DNA of 64,000 nucleotides. Origin: PRO6 sp035565775 (GTDB taxonomy: Bacteria; Pseudomonadota; Alphaproteobacteria; Rhizobiales; Xanthobacteraceae). Positions 50,191 through 58,839 of this stretch are shown piece by piece. Under the pieces are notes generated by a model. It saw only the letters and a program-made list of their open reading frames with translations. It searched no databases and was not told the origin of the DNA. Numbering within the stretch: the stretch's first letter is position 1; every line of letters begins with the position of its first letter. A program made the position numbers and the translations under genes. The stretch lies in the NCBI GenBank assembly GCA_035565775.1, contig DATMRW010000023.1, positions 124,001 to 188,000 of the forward strand, in the 5' to 3' direction.

Positions 50191-52170
50191 ATGAAAAAGA
50201 TTTTCGTCATTGCCGGAAGCCTGCATGTGATGTGCGCACCCGGAACGTTGGCGGTCGCTGCCGATTTGCCGGTGGCCACTCACGCAGTGGAGAGCTGGAC
50301 CGGCGGCTATCTGGGCATTCATGCCGGCTATGGCGGCGGCGGACTGGGGCCGAATACCAATGCCCTGCCCAATCTCGGCACCTTTTTTTCGCCGTCGGTG
50401 ACCGGGCTGATCGGCGGATATCAGATCGGCTATTTGCGCAAGCTGCCGAGCAATCTTGTGGTCGGCGCCGAGGCAAGCATGACCTATGTCAGCCCGGTCG
50501 ATCAGGCCAAGCTCGTGCCCGCGCCGTTCAATACCACGGTCGAATATATCGCCACGCTCCGCGGCCGCTTCGGCTACGCCTTCGGTGACGTGCTGCCCTA
50601 TGTGACGGGCGGCGTCGCCTTTGCGGGCAGCCGGCTTGACGTCAACGGGCCCGATGGCGACGTGTTGTCGTCGCGGCGCCAGATTCACACCGGCTGGACC
50701 GCGGGCGCTGGCGTCGAGTTCATGCTGGGCGACGGATGGTCGGCGCGCGGCGAATACAGCGTCACCGATCTTGCTTCCCGCACCTACAGCCCGAGCGATT
50801 TCGCTCTGCGCGATGTCACGGTGACCCCACGGATTCACGCCCTTAGATTCGGCCTGAACTACCGGCTCTGGGATGAGGCGCCCGCAGACGGAGGCCTCTC
50901 CATCCGCCAGCCGCACAGTTTCCCGCCGCAATACGCCAACTGGAACCTGCATGGCGACACCACGCTCCTTGTCCAGGGCTATGGCCGCATCCGCGCGCCC
51001 TATGGCACCGCTTACAGCCTGCCCGGCGGCGGCCAGGCGCGCGAGACCTGGACATCGACCGCACTGCTCGGCGTGCGTCTCTGGGACGGCGGCGAGCTGT
51101 ACATCAACGGCGCGCTCGATCAGGGCTTTGGTCTCAACGGCTCGACGGGCGTCGCCGGCTTTCCCAACGGCGAGGCGCAGAAGGGCGGTGCTGACATTCC
51201 GCGCTTCCGCGCGCAGCGCTATTTCCTGCGGCAGACCTTCGGCTTTGGCGGCGGCGAGGAAACTGTCGAGGACGGCCCGAACCAGCTCGGTGGCAAGCGC
51301 GATATCGATCGCCTGACAGTGACGGTCGGGCGGTTTGCCGTCACCGACTTCTTCGACAACAACACCTATGCGAAAGACCCGCGCAACGACTTCATGAACT
51401 GGTCGATCTGGGCGTCCGGCGCCTATGACTTTCCCGCCGACCTTCCCGGTCTGACGCGCGGTGCCGTGGCTGAGTTCAACCGTCGGGATTGGACGTTGCG
51501 CGCCGGACTGTTTCAGGTGCCGACCGCGCCCAACAGCGATGTCTTTTCATCGCAGGGCGGCGGCGCGGTGCTGGAGTGGGAGCAGCGCTATGCGATGTTC
51601 GGGCAGCCCGGCAAATTCCGTATCGGGGCCTTCGCCAATCGCGGCAACACAGCCAACTACCGCGACGTGATCGGGATTGCGAGCGAGAACCCAGCGATTC
51701 CGATCAACGACGCGGTGCTTGCAACCCGCAAGCTGCGGCCGAAATACGGTGCCTACGCCAATATGGAGCAGGCGATCACCGAAAATGTCGGCATTTTCGC
51801 CCGCGCGAGCTGGAATGACGGACAGAACGAAACGCTGTCCTTCACCGATATCGACCGCAGCCTGTCGGGCGGCGTCTCGATCAAGGGCTCAGGATGGGGA
51901 CGGCCGGAGGATACGGTCGGCATCGCCGGGGCGATCAACGGCCTGTCCAGTGCGCATCGCGACTTTCTCGGCGCGGGCGGCATCGGTCTCCTGATCGGCG
52001 ACGGCCGGATCAACTACCGGCACGAGAAGATCTTTGAGGCCTATTACGCCTACAAGGTCGACAAGTGGACCACGGTGACGCTGGACTACCAGTTCATCGC
52101 CAACCCGGCCTACAACGCCGACCGCGGCCCGGTTTCAGTCGCCAGCATTCGCGCGCACGCCGCGTTCTGA
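50191..52170 (+). CDS. Fusion of Omp25-like barrel and OprB-type carbohydrate porin
   Basis: A 659-residue outer-membrane protein. Signal peptide about 1-24 (to AVAADLP). Residues about 30-230 resemble the small eight-strand OMP barrel of alphaproteobacteria (GGYLGIHAGYGGGGLG and RGEYSVTDLASRTY landmarks), and residues about 245-659 resemble the OprB carbohydrate-selective porin (NWNLHGDTTLLVQGYGRIRAPY; terminal FIANPAYNADRGPVSV). Such fused porins are known in this group. Sugar or other small-solute diffusion is likely. ATG 50191 is chosen; the frame is open to GTG 50146. Confidence 0.85.
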   Translation: MKKIFVIAGSLHVMCAPGTLAVAADLPVATHAVESWTGGYLGIHAGYGGGGLGPNTNALPNLGTFFSPSVTGLIGGYQIGYLRKLPSNLVVGAEASMTYVSPVDQAKLVPAPFNTTVEYIATLRGRFGYAFGDVLPYVTGGVAFAGSRLDVNGPDGDVLSSRRQIHTGWTAGAGVEFMLGDGWSARGEYSVTDLASRTYSPSDFALRDVTVTPRIHALRFGLNYRLWDEAPADGGLSIRQPHSFPPQYANWNLHGDTTLLVQGYGRIRAPYGTAYSLPGGGQARETWTSTALLGVRLWDGGELYINGALDQGFGLNGSTGVAGFPNGEAQKGGADIPRFRAQRYFLRQTFGFGGGEETVEDGPNQLGGKRDIDRLTVTVGRFAVTDFFDNNTYAKDPRNDFMNWSIWASGAYDFPADLPGLTRGAVAEFNRRDWTLRAGLFQVPTAPNSDVFSSQGGGAVLEWEQRYAMFGQPGKFRIGAFANRGNTANYRDVIGIASENPAIPINDAVLATRKLRPKYGAYANMEQAITENVGIFARASWNDGQNETLSFTDIDRSLSGGVSIKGSGWGRPEDTVGIAGAINGLSSAHRDFLGAGGIGLLIGDGRINYRHEKIFEAYYAYKVDKWTTVTLDYQFIANPAYNADRGPVSVASIRAHAAF

Positions 52171-52184
52171 TCGGCGGCGCGCGC

Positions 52185-53579
52185 TCAGGCCGATGCCGCC
52201 GCGGGGCCGCGCGGCGACCCGACTTTGGCCTTGAGCTGGAAACGCAGCGAGAATTCCGCGCCGTGCGGCACACGATTTTGCACCGCGATCTCGGCGTTGT
52301 GAATTTCGGCGATGCGCAGCACGATCGACAAGCCAAGCCCGGCATTTCCGATCTTGCGGCGGTCCCTGCGCCAGAAACGCTGAAACAGAAATTCGCGCTC
52401 GTTCTCGCTCAGGCCCGGCCCCTCGTCAGACACCGCCACGCAGCCGTCGGCCGACAGGCTGACATCCACATTGGATCCGGGCGGGGTGTGGTTGATCGCA
52501 TTCTCCGCGAGATTGCGGATCGCGCGGTAGATCATCTCGTAGTTGCCCTTGACGATAAGCGGCTCGTCGGAGCCGACGTAGGCAATCGATTTGCCGCTGG
52601 CGATCGCGAGTGGGGCGAGGGACGTCACCACCTCGACGCTGGCCATCTGGAGGTCCGCCGTCTCGGTCTCGCTGATGGCCAGCGCATCAAGCTCGGCAAT
52701 GTCGAGCATCTGGCCGATCACCCGCGCCATGCCGGCGATATCCTGCGTCAGTCGCACGGTGGTTGCGGACGGCTCCAGCGATTCGACGTGGGTGCGCATC
52801 ACGGCCAGCGGCGTGCGCAGCTCATGGGCGGCATCGGCGGTGAACTCGCGCTGGATGCGAAAGCCGTGTTCGAGCCGGTCGAGTGCCTGGTTGACCGATT
52901 GCACGAGCGGCAGAATTTCCGCGGGGATGCGTTCGGTCGGCAGGCGGATGGCCATGTCTTTCGGCCCGATCGCCAGCGCCTGCTGCGAGGCTTTGAGGAG
53001 CGGCCGGGTGATGCGCCGGAACAACGCGACGTCGATCGTCAGCAGGAGGACGAGAACCGGCAGCACGATCCACCCGACCCGGGCGACAAAGTCAGACACG
53101 ATGTCGTCGGTCAGCACGTCGCGGTGGGAGATGTTTTCCGCGACTTGAACCCAGCGCTGCTGGCCGTCGATGATGAAGGGCACGCTGACGCCGGAAATCT
53201 CGGCCCCGTCCTGCGTTCGCGACATCGGCTCCGCCTCCGACGACAGCGTATCGCCTTCAAACACCGGGCCGCCGGATTTCGTCGATGAGGCGATGGTTTT
53301 GTGGTCGCGGTCGATCACCGCGAAAGCGTATCGCCCATAGTCGCTGGAATATTGCGCGCGCAATTCGGCCGGCAGGCGGGTGATGAGGTTGGGGTCCGAG
53401 GATTGCATCAGGTAGCGCACGATGCGCTCGGCCTGAAGCCGCATGGCGGAGTTATGCAGCTGCGCGACTTCGGATTCGAGCAGCACATAGAGCGTCGCCG
53501 GCATTGCAATCGCGGTCAGCACGATCGCGATGGCGTGCGAGAAGATCAGGCGTGAAAATATCGATCGGAACTGGACCAA
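52185..53579 (-). CDS. Sensor histidine kinase
   Basis: A 464-residue two-component kinase with two membrane segments (about 8-33 and 170-190), a periplasmic domain (about 35-165), HAMP, phospho-His in FTADAAHELRTPLAVMRTH and ATP-binding motifs (NLAENAINHTPPG, SDEGPGLS, GLGLSIV). Start is TTG 53579, directly after the regulator stop; no ATG gives an N-terminal membrane anchor, so a TTG start is the best explanation. It is paired with the regulator. The signal is unknown; the neighbouring metal-type exporter suggests a cation or envelope signal. Confidence 0.88.
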   Translation of the reverse strand: MVQFRSIFSRLIFSHAIAIVLTAIAMPATLYVLLESEVAQLHNSAMRLQAERIVRYLMQSSDPNLITRLPAELRAQYSSDYGRYAFAVIDRDHKTIASSTKSGGPVFEGDTLSSEAEPMSRTQDGAEISGVSVPFIIDGQQRWVQVAENISHRDVLTDDIVSDFVARVGWIVLPVLVLLLTIDVALFRRITRPLLKASQQALAIGPKDMAIRLPTERIPAEILPLVQSVNQALDRLEHGFRIQREFTADAAHELRTPLAVMRTHVESLEPSATTVRLTQDIAGMARVIGQMLDIAELDALAISETETADLQMASVEVVTSLAPLAIASGKSIAYVGSDEPLIVKGNYEMIYRAIRNLAENAINHTPPGSNVDVSLSADGCVAVSDEGPGLSENEREFLFQRFWRRDRRKIGNAGLGLSIVLRIAEIHNAEIAVQNRVPHGAEFSLRFQLKAKVGSPRGPAAASA

Positions 53580-54254
53580 TCACGCTTCCTCGAGCAGAAG
53601 ATAGCCGACGCCCCGGACCGTGTGGATCTGGACCTTGGCGCCATAGTCGGCGAGCTGGCGCCGCAGACGATGAACATAGACCTCGATGGCGTTTGAGGAC
53701 ACGTCCCCGGCAATGCCGAAAATCTGATCCTCGACCAGCTTTTTCTGGATCACCTGCCCCCGGCGCGACAGCAGCAGCTCGAGCACGGTCGCTTCCCGTG
53801 CCGAAAGGGTCTGCGGCTTGCCGTCCACGAAGAACTGGCGGCTCTGCAGGTCGAGCGCGATATTGGCGAGGTGCAGCGTCCGGCCGGAGAACTGGCTGGG
53901 CCGGCGCGATAGCGCCTCGAGCCGGGCGATCAGCTCGTCGAAGGCGAACGGCTTGACGAGGTAGTCGTCCGCGCCGCTGCGCAGGCCGTTGACGCGGTCG
54001 GCGACGCCGGAGCGGGCGGTGAGGACCAGAACCGGCACCGGATTGGCCTGCCGGCGGATCTCCTTCAGCACGTCGAGGCCTTCGCCATCCGGCAACCCGA
54101 GGTCGAGGACGACCGCCCCGTATTGGATCATTTTGACGGTGGCGCACGCATCGGCTGCGGTTTCGACATGGTCGGCCGGATAGCCTGCCGCCTCAAGGTT
54201 GGCCCTGAGCGAGGCCGCCAACTCCAGATTGTCCTCGACAAGCAGCAAGCGCAT
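53580..54254 (-). CDS. OmpR-family response regulator
   Basis: A 224-residue regulator with phospho-acceptor D51 (AVVLDLGLPDGEG), conserved Lys in YLVKPFAFDELIAR, and a C-terminal winged helix ending TVRGVGYLLLEEA. It resembles QseB/TctD-type regulators. Divergent from the RND exporter operon and directly upstream of its kinase (no gap). The shared 125-base region has an inverted repeat (54269-54295), probably its binding site. Confidence 0.92.
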   Translation of the reverse strand: MRLLLVEDNLELAASLRANLEAAGYPADHVETAADACATVKMIQYGAVVLDLGLPDGEGLDVLKEIRRQANPVPVLVLTARSGVADRVNGLRSGADDYLVKPFAFDELIARLEALSRRPSQFSGRTLHLANIALDLQSRQFFVDGKPQTLSAREATVLELLLSRRGQVIQKKLVEDQIFGIAGDVSSNAIEVYVHRLRRQLADYGAKVQIHTVRGVGYLLLEEA

Positions 54255-54268
54255 TGAATAAGCCCCGG

Positions 54269-54295
54269 CTGACAGGGTTGTAAGGTTGGTGTCAG
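54269..54295. promoter_or_regulatory. Candidate response-regulator operator
   Basis: CTGACA (54269-54274) and TGTCAG (54290-54295) are an inverted repeat with a 15-base spacer that itself contains GGTTGTAAGGTTGG (repeat of GGTTG). Between the divergent regulator and exporter genes; spacing of about two helical turns suits a dimer. Confidence 0.4.
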
Positions 54296-54319
54296 GCTCC
54301 TGGTCTATCTACCAAGATG

Positions 54320-54336
54320 CCCCCGCTGGGGGTTTT
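54320..54336 (+). terminator. Short hairpin with T tract in the exporter leader
   Basis: CCCCC (54320-54324) pairs with GGGGG (54328-54332) over GCT, followed by TTTT (54333-54336). It is 43 bases before the adaptor ATG, so it would act on the exporter transcript as an attenuator-like element, if at all. Confidence 0.35.
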
Positions 54337-54379
54337 AGTCATTCGGCGCAGCCGCCGGTAGAGGCCATCGGGTTTTCGT

Positions 54380-55621
54380 ATGAATAGCGATCTTCGAGCG
54401 TCACGTCTGTCGCGCAAGGTTACGACTTTTTGCCTCATCGCGGCGGTCGTGGCGACCGCCGGCATTGCCTCTATCGCCCATCTCAGTGCCGCGCGCAGCC
54501 CAGTACCGGAACTCGCTCCGGCGCCGAAGGCGACGGCTGACGTTTTCTATCCGACCAAGGCCCAGTGGTCCACGCTCTCGGTCGTGCCGGCCGAAGAGAG
54601 GGTGTTCCGTGACGAACTGGTTACCGACGGCAGGATCGCGGTCGACGAGGACCGCTCGACGCCGATTTTCTCGCCCTATTCGGCCCGCATCAAAAAGCTT
54701 GCAGTGAAGCCCGGCCAGGCCGTGAAGGCCGGCGATCTGCTGCTCACGCTCGACGCGACCGATACGATTCAGGGCCAGTCCGATTTCATCTCCGCCAAGA
54801 ATGCGCTCGACAAGGCCAAGGCGCAGCTTCAGCTTGCCCAAACCAGGGAGGCTCGCGAGAAGAGCCTCTATGAGGGCAAGGCCTCGCCGCTGAAGGAGTG
54901 GCAGCAGGCGCAGGCCGACCTCGTCGCCGCCCAGAGCGATCTCGATTCGGCGAAAACCTCCTTCCTCGCGGCGATCAGCCGGCTGCACCTTCTCGGCAAG
55001 ACCGATGAAGAAATCGCGCTCCTCGCCAGCGTCGGCAAGGTCAGCGGCGAAACCCCGATCTTCTCGCCGATCGCCGGAACGGTGATTTCGCGCCGCGCGG
55101 GGCCGGGCCAGTATCTCAATGCCGGGGCGAGCGATCCGGCCTTCACCATCGGCGATCTCTCCACGGTGTGGCTGGTCGCCAATGTGCGCGAGAGCGATGC
55201 CGGCAAGGTCCGTCTCGGCCAGAAGGTGCAGTTCAAGGTGCTGGCTTTCGCGGACAGGACGATCTCCGGGACGATCGACTACGTGGCCTCGTCGGTCGAT
55301 CCGACGACGCGTCGCCTTGCGATCCGCGCGACGATCCCCAATGACGACGTTGCGCTCAAGCCCGAGATGTTTGCGAATGTCACCGTGTTCACCAGCGATG
55401 AGCAGCCTTCGGTCGCTGTGCCGCGCGACGCGATCCTCTACGAGGGCAATATCGCACGGGTATGGACGGTGAACCCTGATGGCGGCATCGTCGCCCGCGA
55501 TGTCACCGTCGGCCTGGTCAACGGCAACATGGCCCAGATCCTCAGCGGCATCACCGTCGGCGAAAAGCTCGTCGCGCGCGGAAGCCTGTTCATCGATCGC
55601 GTTGCATTGGCACGCCAGTAG
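54380..55621 (+). CDS. RND efflux periplasmic adaptor (HlyD/MFP)
   Basis: A 413-residue membrane-fusion protein: membrane anchor (about 18-36), lipoyl halves (IKKLAVKPGQAVKAGDLLLTLD and IFSPIAGTVISRRAGPGQYL), a coiled-coil hairpin (about 130-205), beta barrel and membrane-proximal domain. It bridges the RND pump and TolC-type channel downstream. The start lacks a strong ribosome site. Confidence 0.92.
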   Translation: MNSDLRASRLSRKVTTFCLIAAVVATAGIASIAHLSAARSPVPELAPAPKATADVFYPTKAQWSTLSVVPAEERVFRDELVTDGRIAVDEDRSTPIFSPYSARIKKLAVKPGQAVKAGDLLLTLDATDTIQGQSDFISAKNALDKAKAQLQLAQTREAREKSLYEGKASPLKEWQQAQADLVAAQSDLDSAKTSFLAAISRLHLLGKTDEEIALLASVGKVSGETPIFSPIAGTVISRRAGPGQYLNAGASDPAFTIGDLSTVWLVANVRESDAGKVRLGQKVQFKVLAFADRTISGTIDYVASSVDPTTRRLAIRATIPNDDVALKPEMFANVTVFTSDEQPSVAVPRDAILYEGNIARVWTVNPDGGIVARDVTVGLVNGNMAQILSGITVGEKLVARGSLFIDRVALARQ

Positions 55622-55650
55622 CCCGCTCTTTCGCCGAAGGCTGAACGCCC

Positions 55651-58600
55651 ATGCATTCCATCGTTGCCGTTTCCCTGCGCCAGCGCGTGCTTGTCATGCT
55701 CGTGTTCGGCGGCCTCCTGATTGGCGGTCTGATCGCCTTCTCGCGCCTCAACATCGAAGCCTATCCCGACCCCGTGCCGCCGACCGTCGGCATTGTCACG
55801 CAGAGCGAGGGCATGTCGGCCGAGGAGGTCGAGCGCTACATCACCGTGCCGATCGAGAACCAGACCGCCGGCCTGCGCAATCTGGTGTCGGTCAGGTCGA
55901 TCTCGCTCTATGGCCTGTCCGACATCAAGCTGCAGTTCAGCTTTGAGTACACATATGAGGAAGCCCTGCAGCAGGTGCTGAACCGTCTGTCGCAGCTCGA
56001 CACCCTGCCGAATGGCGCGCAGGCGCAGATCAGTCCGGTCAGCCCGATCGGCGAGATCTTCCGATATCGCCTGGTCGGTCCGCCCGGCTATTCCGTCACC
56101 GACCTCAAGACGCTGCAAGACTGGGTTCTGCAGCGGCGTTTCCGCGCCGTGCCCGGTGTCATCGATGTCACCGGCTGGGGCGGTAAGTCCAAGGCGTTCG
56201 AGGTCCAGATCGATTTCGCCAAGCTCGTCGCGTTCGGCCTCACGGTGCCGCAGGTGATCACGGCGCTCGAGAACAGCAACATCAATGTCGGCGGCAACAC
56301 CATCGACATCGGCCCGCAGTCGGCGGTGGTGCGGGGCGTCGGCCTGATCAGATCGCTCGACGACGTCCGCACGACCATGATCTCGCAGAGCAGCGGCAGC
56401 CCGGTGCTGGTGCGCGACGTCGCCAACGTGGTCGTGAGCCACAAGCCGAGGCTCGGCATCGCCGGCAAGGACGGCGACGACGATATCGTTCAGGGCATCG
56501 TCCTGATGCGGCGCGGCGAAAAGAGCATGCCGACGATCCTGAACGTCGAAAAAGAGGTCAAAAAGATCAACGAGACCGGCATCCTGCCGATGGGCGTCAA
56601 GATCGAACGGATCTATGACCGCAAGGAGCTGATCAATCTCACGACCCACACGGTGCTGCACAACATGATGATCGGCATCGTACTGGTCTTCCTGTTGCAG
56701 TGGATGTTCCTTGGCGACCTGCGAAGCGCCATCATCGTCGCCGCCACCATCCCGTTCGCGCTGTCGTTTGCGATCGGGATCATGGTGCTGCGCGGCGAGT
56801 CGGCCAATCTTCTGTCCGTCGGCGCCATCGACTTCGGCCTGATCGTCGATGCGACCGTGATCATGGTCGAAAACATCTTCCGGCGATTGGCCCATGCGCG
56901 AACCGACGGCATCGACTATTCCGTTCCGAACCGCGCCGGCTTCACCGGCAAGCTGCGGAACATCTATGAATCGGCGATTGGCGTCGACCGCGCCATCCTG
57001 TTTTCCGGCGCGATCATCATCGCGGCGTTTCTGCCGCTATTCACTCTCACGGGCGTCGAGTCGCACATCTTTGGCCCGATGGCCAAGACCTATGCCTATG
57101 CGCTGGTCGGCGCGCTGATCGCGACTTTTACGGTGTCGCCTGCGATGAGCGCGCTGTTGCTGCCGGCCCACGTTCGCGAGACCGAGACGCTGATCGTGCG
57201 GGTTCTTGCCCGGATCTATGAGCCGGTTCTGCGCTTCGTCCTCGCCAATCGCGCGGTCACCCTGTCCTTTGCGGCGGTGATCATGACGCTTGCGGTCGTG
57301 TGCGTGCGCCTGCTCGGCATGGAGTTTCTGCCCAAGCTGGAGGAGGGCAATCTCTGGGTCCGCGCCACGCTGCCCTCGACGATCTCGCTCAGTGAAGGCA
57401 ACGGCTATGTCAACCGGATGCGCGAAACGATCCGCGCCTTTCCCGAGGTGCAACTTGTCGTCTCACAGCACGGCAGGCCGGACGACGGCACCGATGCGAC
57501 GGGCTTCTTCAACGCCGAATTCTTCGTGCCGCTGAAACCTGCCAGCGAGTGGCGCGACGGTGTGACCAAGGAGACGCTTCAGTCTGAAATTCTGGCAAGG
57601 CTCCAGCAGCAGTTCACCGGCGTCGAGTTCAATTTTTCGCAGTATTTGCAGGACAACGTTGCCGAGGCGATCTCGGGCGTGAAGGGCGAGAACTCGATCA
57701 AGTTGTTCGGCAATGATCTCGAGCTTCTTTCCGCCACCGCAGCCAAGATCAAGGCGACGCTTGCCTCCGTGGAAGGCATCGCGGATCTAGCCGTGTTCAA
57801 CTCGCTCGGCCAGCCGACGGTGCAGATCGACGTGAACCGTGAAGCCGCCGCGCGCTACGGCCTGGCGCCCGGCGATATCAATGCCGCCGTTCATGCCTCG
57901 ATCGGCGGGCAGGCGGCCGGCGAGCTCTACGAGATGGGCAGCGATCGCCATTTCCCGATCGTCGTGCGGCTTGCGCCGGAATATCGCCAGAGCCCCGAGG
58001 CGATCCGCAACCTCACGATCGGCGTGGCCAACTCCGACGGCAAGATCTCGCAGATTCCGCTGAGCGCAGTGGCGACGGTGAAACTCGTCTCCGGCGCTTC
58101 CTACATCTACCGTGAAGGGCAGGAGCGTTATCTGCCGATCAAGTTCAGCGTGCGCGGGCGCGATCTCGGCAGCGCCATTCAGGAAGCGCAGCGCAAGCTC
58201 GCTGCCGAGGTCGTGTTGCCGCCCGGAATGCGGATCGAGTGGTTCGGCGAGTTCGGCAATCTGCAACAGGCGCTCGGCCGGCTGCAGATCGTGGTGCCGC
58301 TGACCATTCTGCTGATCACGCTGCTGCTCTACATCAACTTCTCGTCGGTGACGGACACCCTGCTGACGCTTGCGGTGATTCCGATGGCGGTGGTCGGCGG
58401 CATCTTCTCGCTGGCTCTCACCGGGACGCCCTTCAGCGTTTCCGCGGCGATGGGATTCATCGCGCTGTTCGGCATCTCGGTGATGGAAGGCGTAATCCTG
58501 ATCTCGTACTACAATCAGCTTCTCGAGACAGGATTGGATCGCACGTCGGGGCTGCTTGAGGCCGCCCGCGCCCGTATGCGGCCGGTGATGATGACCTCGG

Positions 58601-58839
58601 TCGCAGCTTGCGTTGGGCTTCTGCCGGCTGCGGTTTCCACCGGCATCGGATCTCAGGTGCAAAAGCCGTTGGCGCTCGTCGTTGTCGGCGGAATTTTGCT
58701 TGCGCCGATACTGATTCTCGTCATCCTCCCTGTGCTGATCGATCTGTTCTCGAGGCGAGTGCCTGGCCATGATACGTCCCGTCCCGACGAACCGCCGCTC
58801 ATGCCGTCCTCCCCGCTGAACGAAGGCCGAGTGATCTGA
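55651..58839 (+). CDS. HME-type RND efflux permease (CzcA/CusA group)
   Basis: A 1062-residue inner-membrane pump with 12 membrane segments and two large periplasmic loops. The start, VSLRQRVLVMLVFGGLLI, and the charged TM4 motif DFGLIVDATVIMVEN match the heavy-metal-efflux (HME) class: Asp, Asp and Glu at the CzcA spacing (D402/D408/E415), as opposed to the CusA type. Divalent cation export (Co/Zn/Cd/Ni) is thus favoured, but the substrate is inference. It overlaps the TolC-like gene (TGATG). Confidence 0.9.
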   Translation: MHSIVAVSLRQRVLVMLVFGGLLIGGLIAFSRLNIEAYPDPVPPTVGIVTQSEGMSAEEVERYITVPIENQTAGLRNLVSVRSISLYGLSDIKLQFSFEYTYEEALQQVLNRLSQLDTLPNGAQAQISPVSPIGEIFRYRLVGPPGYSVTDLKTLQDWVLQRRFRAVPGVIDVTGWGGKSKAFEVQIDFAKLVAFGLTVPQVITALENSNINVGGNTIDIGPQSAVVRGVGLIRSLDDVRTTMISQSSGSPVLVRDVANVVVSHKPRLGIAGKDGDDDIVQGIVLMRRGEKSMPTILNVEKEVKKINETGILPMGVKIERIYDRKELINLTTHTVLHNMMIGIVLVFLLQWMFLGDLRSAIIVAATIPFALSFAIGIMVLRGESANLLSVGAIDFGLIVDATVIMVENIFRRLAHARTDGIDYSVPNRAGFTGKLRNIYESAIGVDRAILFSGAIIIAAFLPLFTLTGVESHIFGPMAKTYAYALVGALIATFTVSPAMSALLLPAHVRETETLIVRVLARIYEPVLRFVLANRAVTLSFAAVIMTLAVVCVRLLGMEFLPKLEEGNLWVRATLPSTISLSEGNGYVNRMRETIRAFPEVQLVVSQHGRPDDGTDATGFFNAEFFVPLKPASEWRDGVTKETLQSEILARLQQQFTGVEFNFSQYLQDNVAEAISGVKGENSIKLFGNDLELLSATAAKIKATLASVEGIADLAVFNSLGQPTVQIDVNREAAARYGLAPGDINAAVHASIGGQAAGELYEMGSDRHFPIVVRLAPEYRQSPEAIRNLTIGVANSDGKISQIPLSAVATVKLVSGASYIYREGQERYLPIKFSVRGRDLGSAIQEAQRKLAAEVVLPPGMRIEWFGEFGNLQQALGRLQIVVPLTILLITLLLYINFSSVTDTLLTLAVIPMAVVGGIFSLALTGTPFSVSAAMGFIALFGISVMEGVILISYYNQLLETGLDRTSGLLEAARARMRPVMMTSVAACVGLLPAAVSTGIGSQVQKPLALVVVGGILLAPILILVILPVLIDLFSRRVPGHDTSRPDEPPLMPSSPLNEGRVI

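Noticed and set aside
55438..56895. 485-codon frame antisense to the exporter genes
   Set aside because: Crosses the gap between adaptor and pump and has shadow composition.
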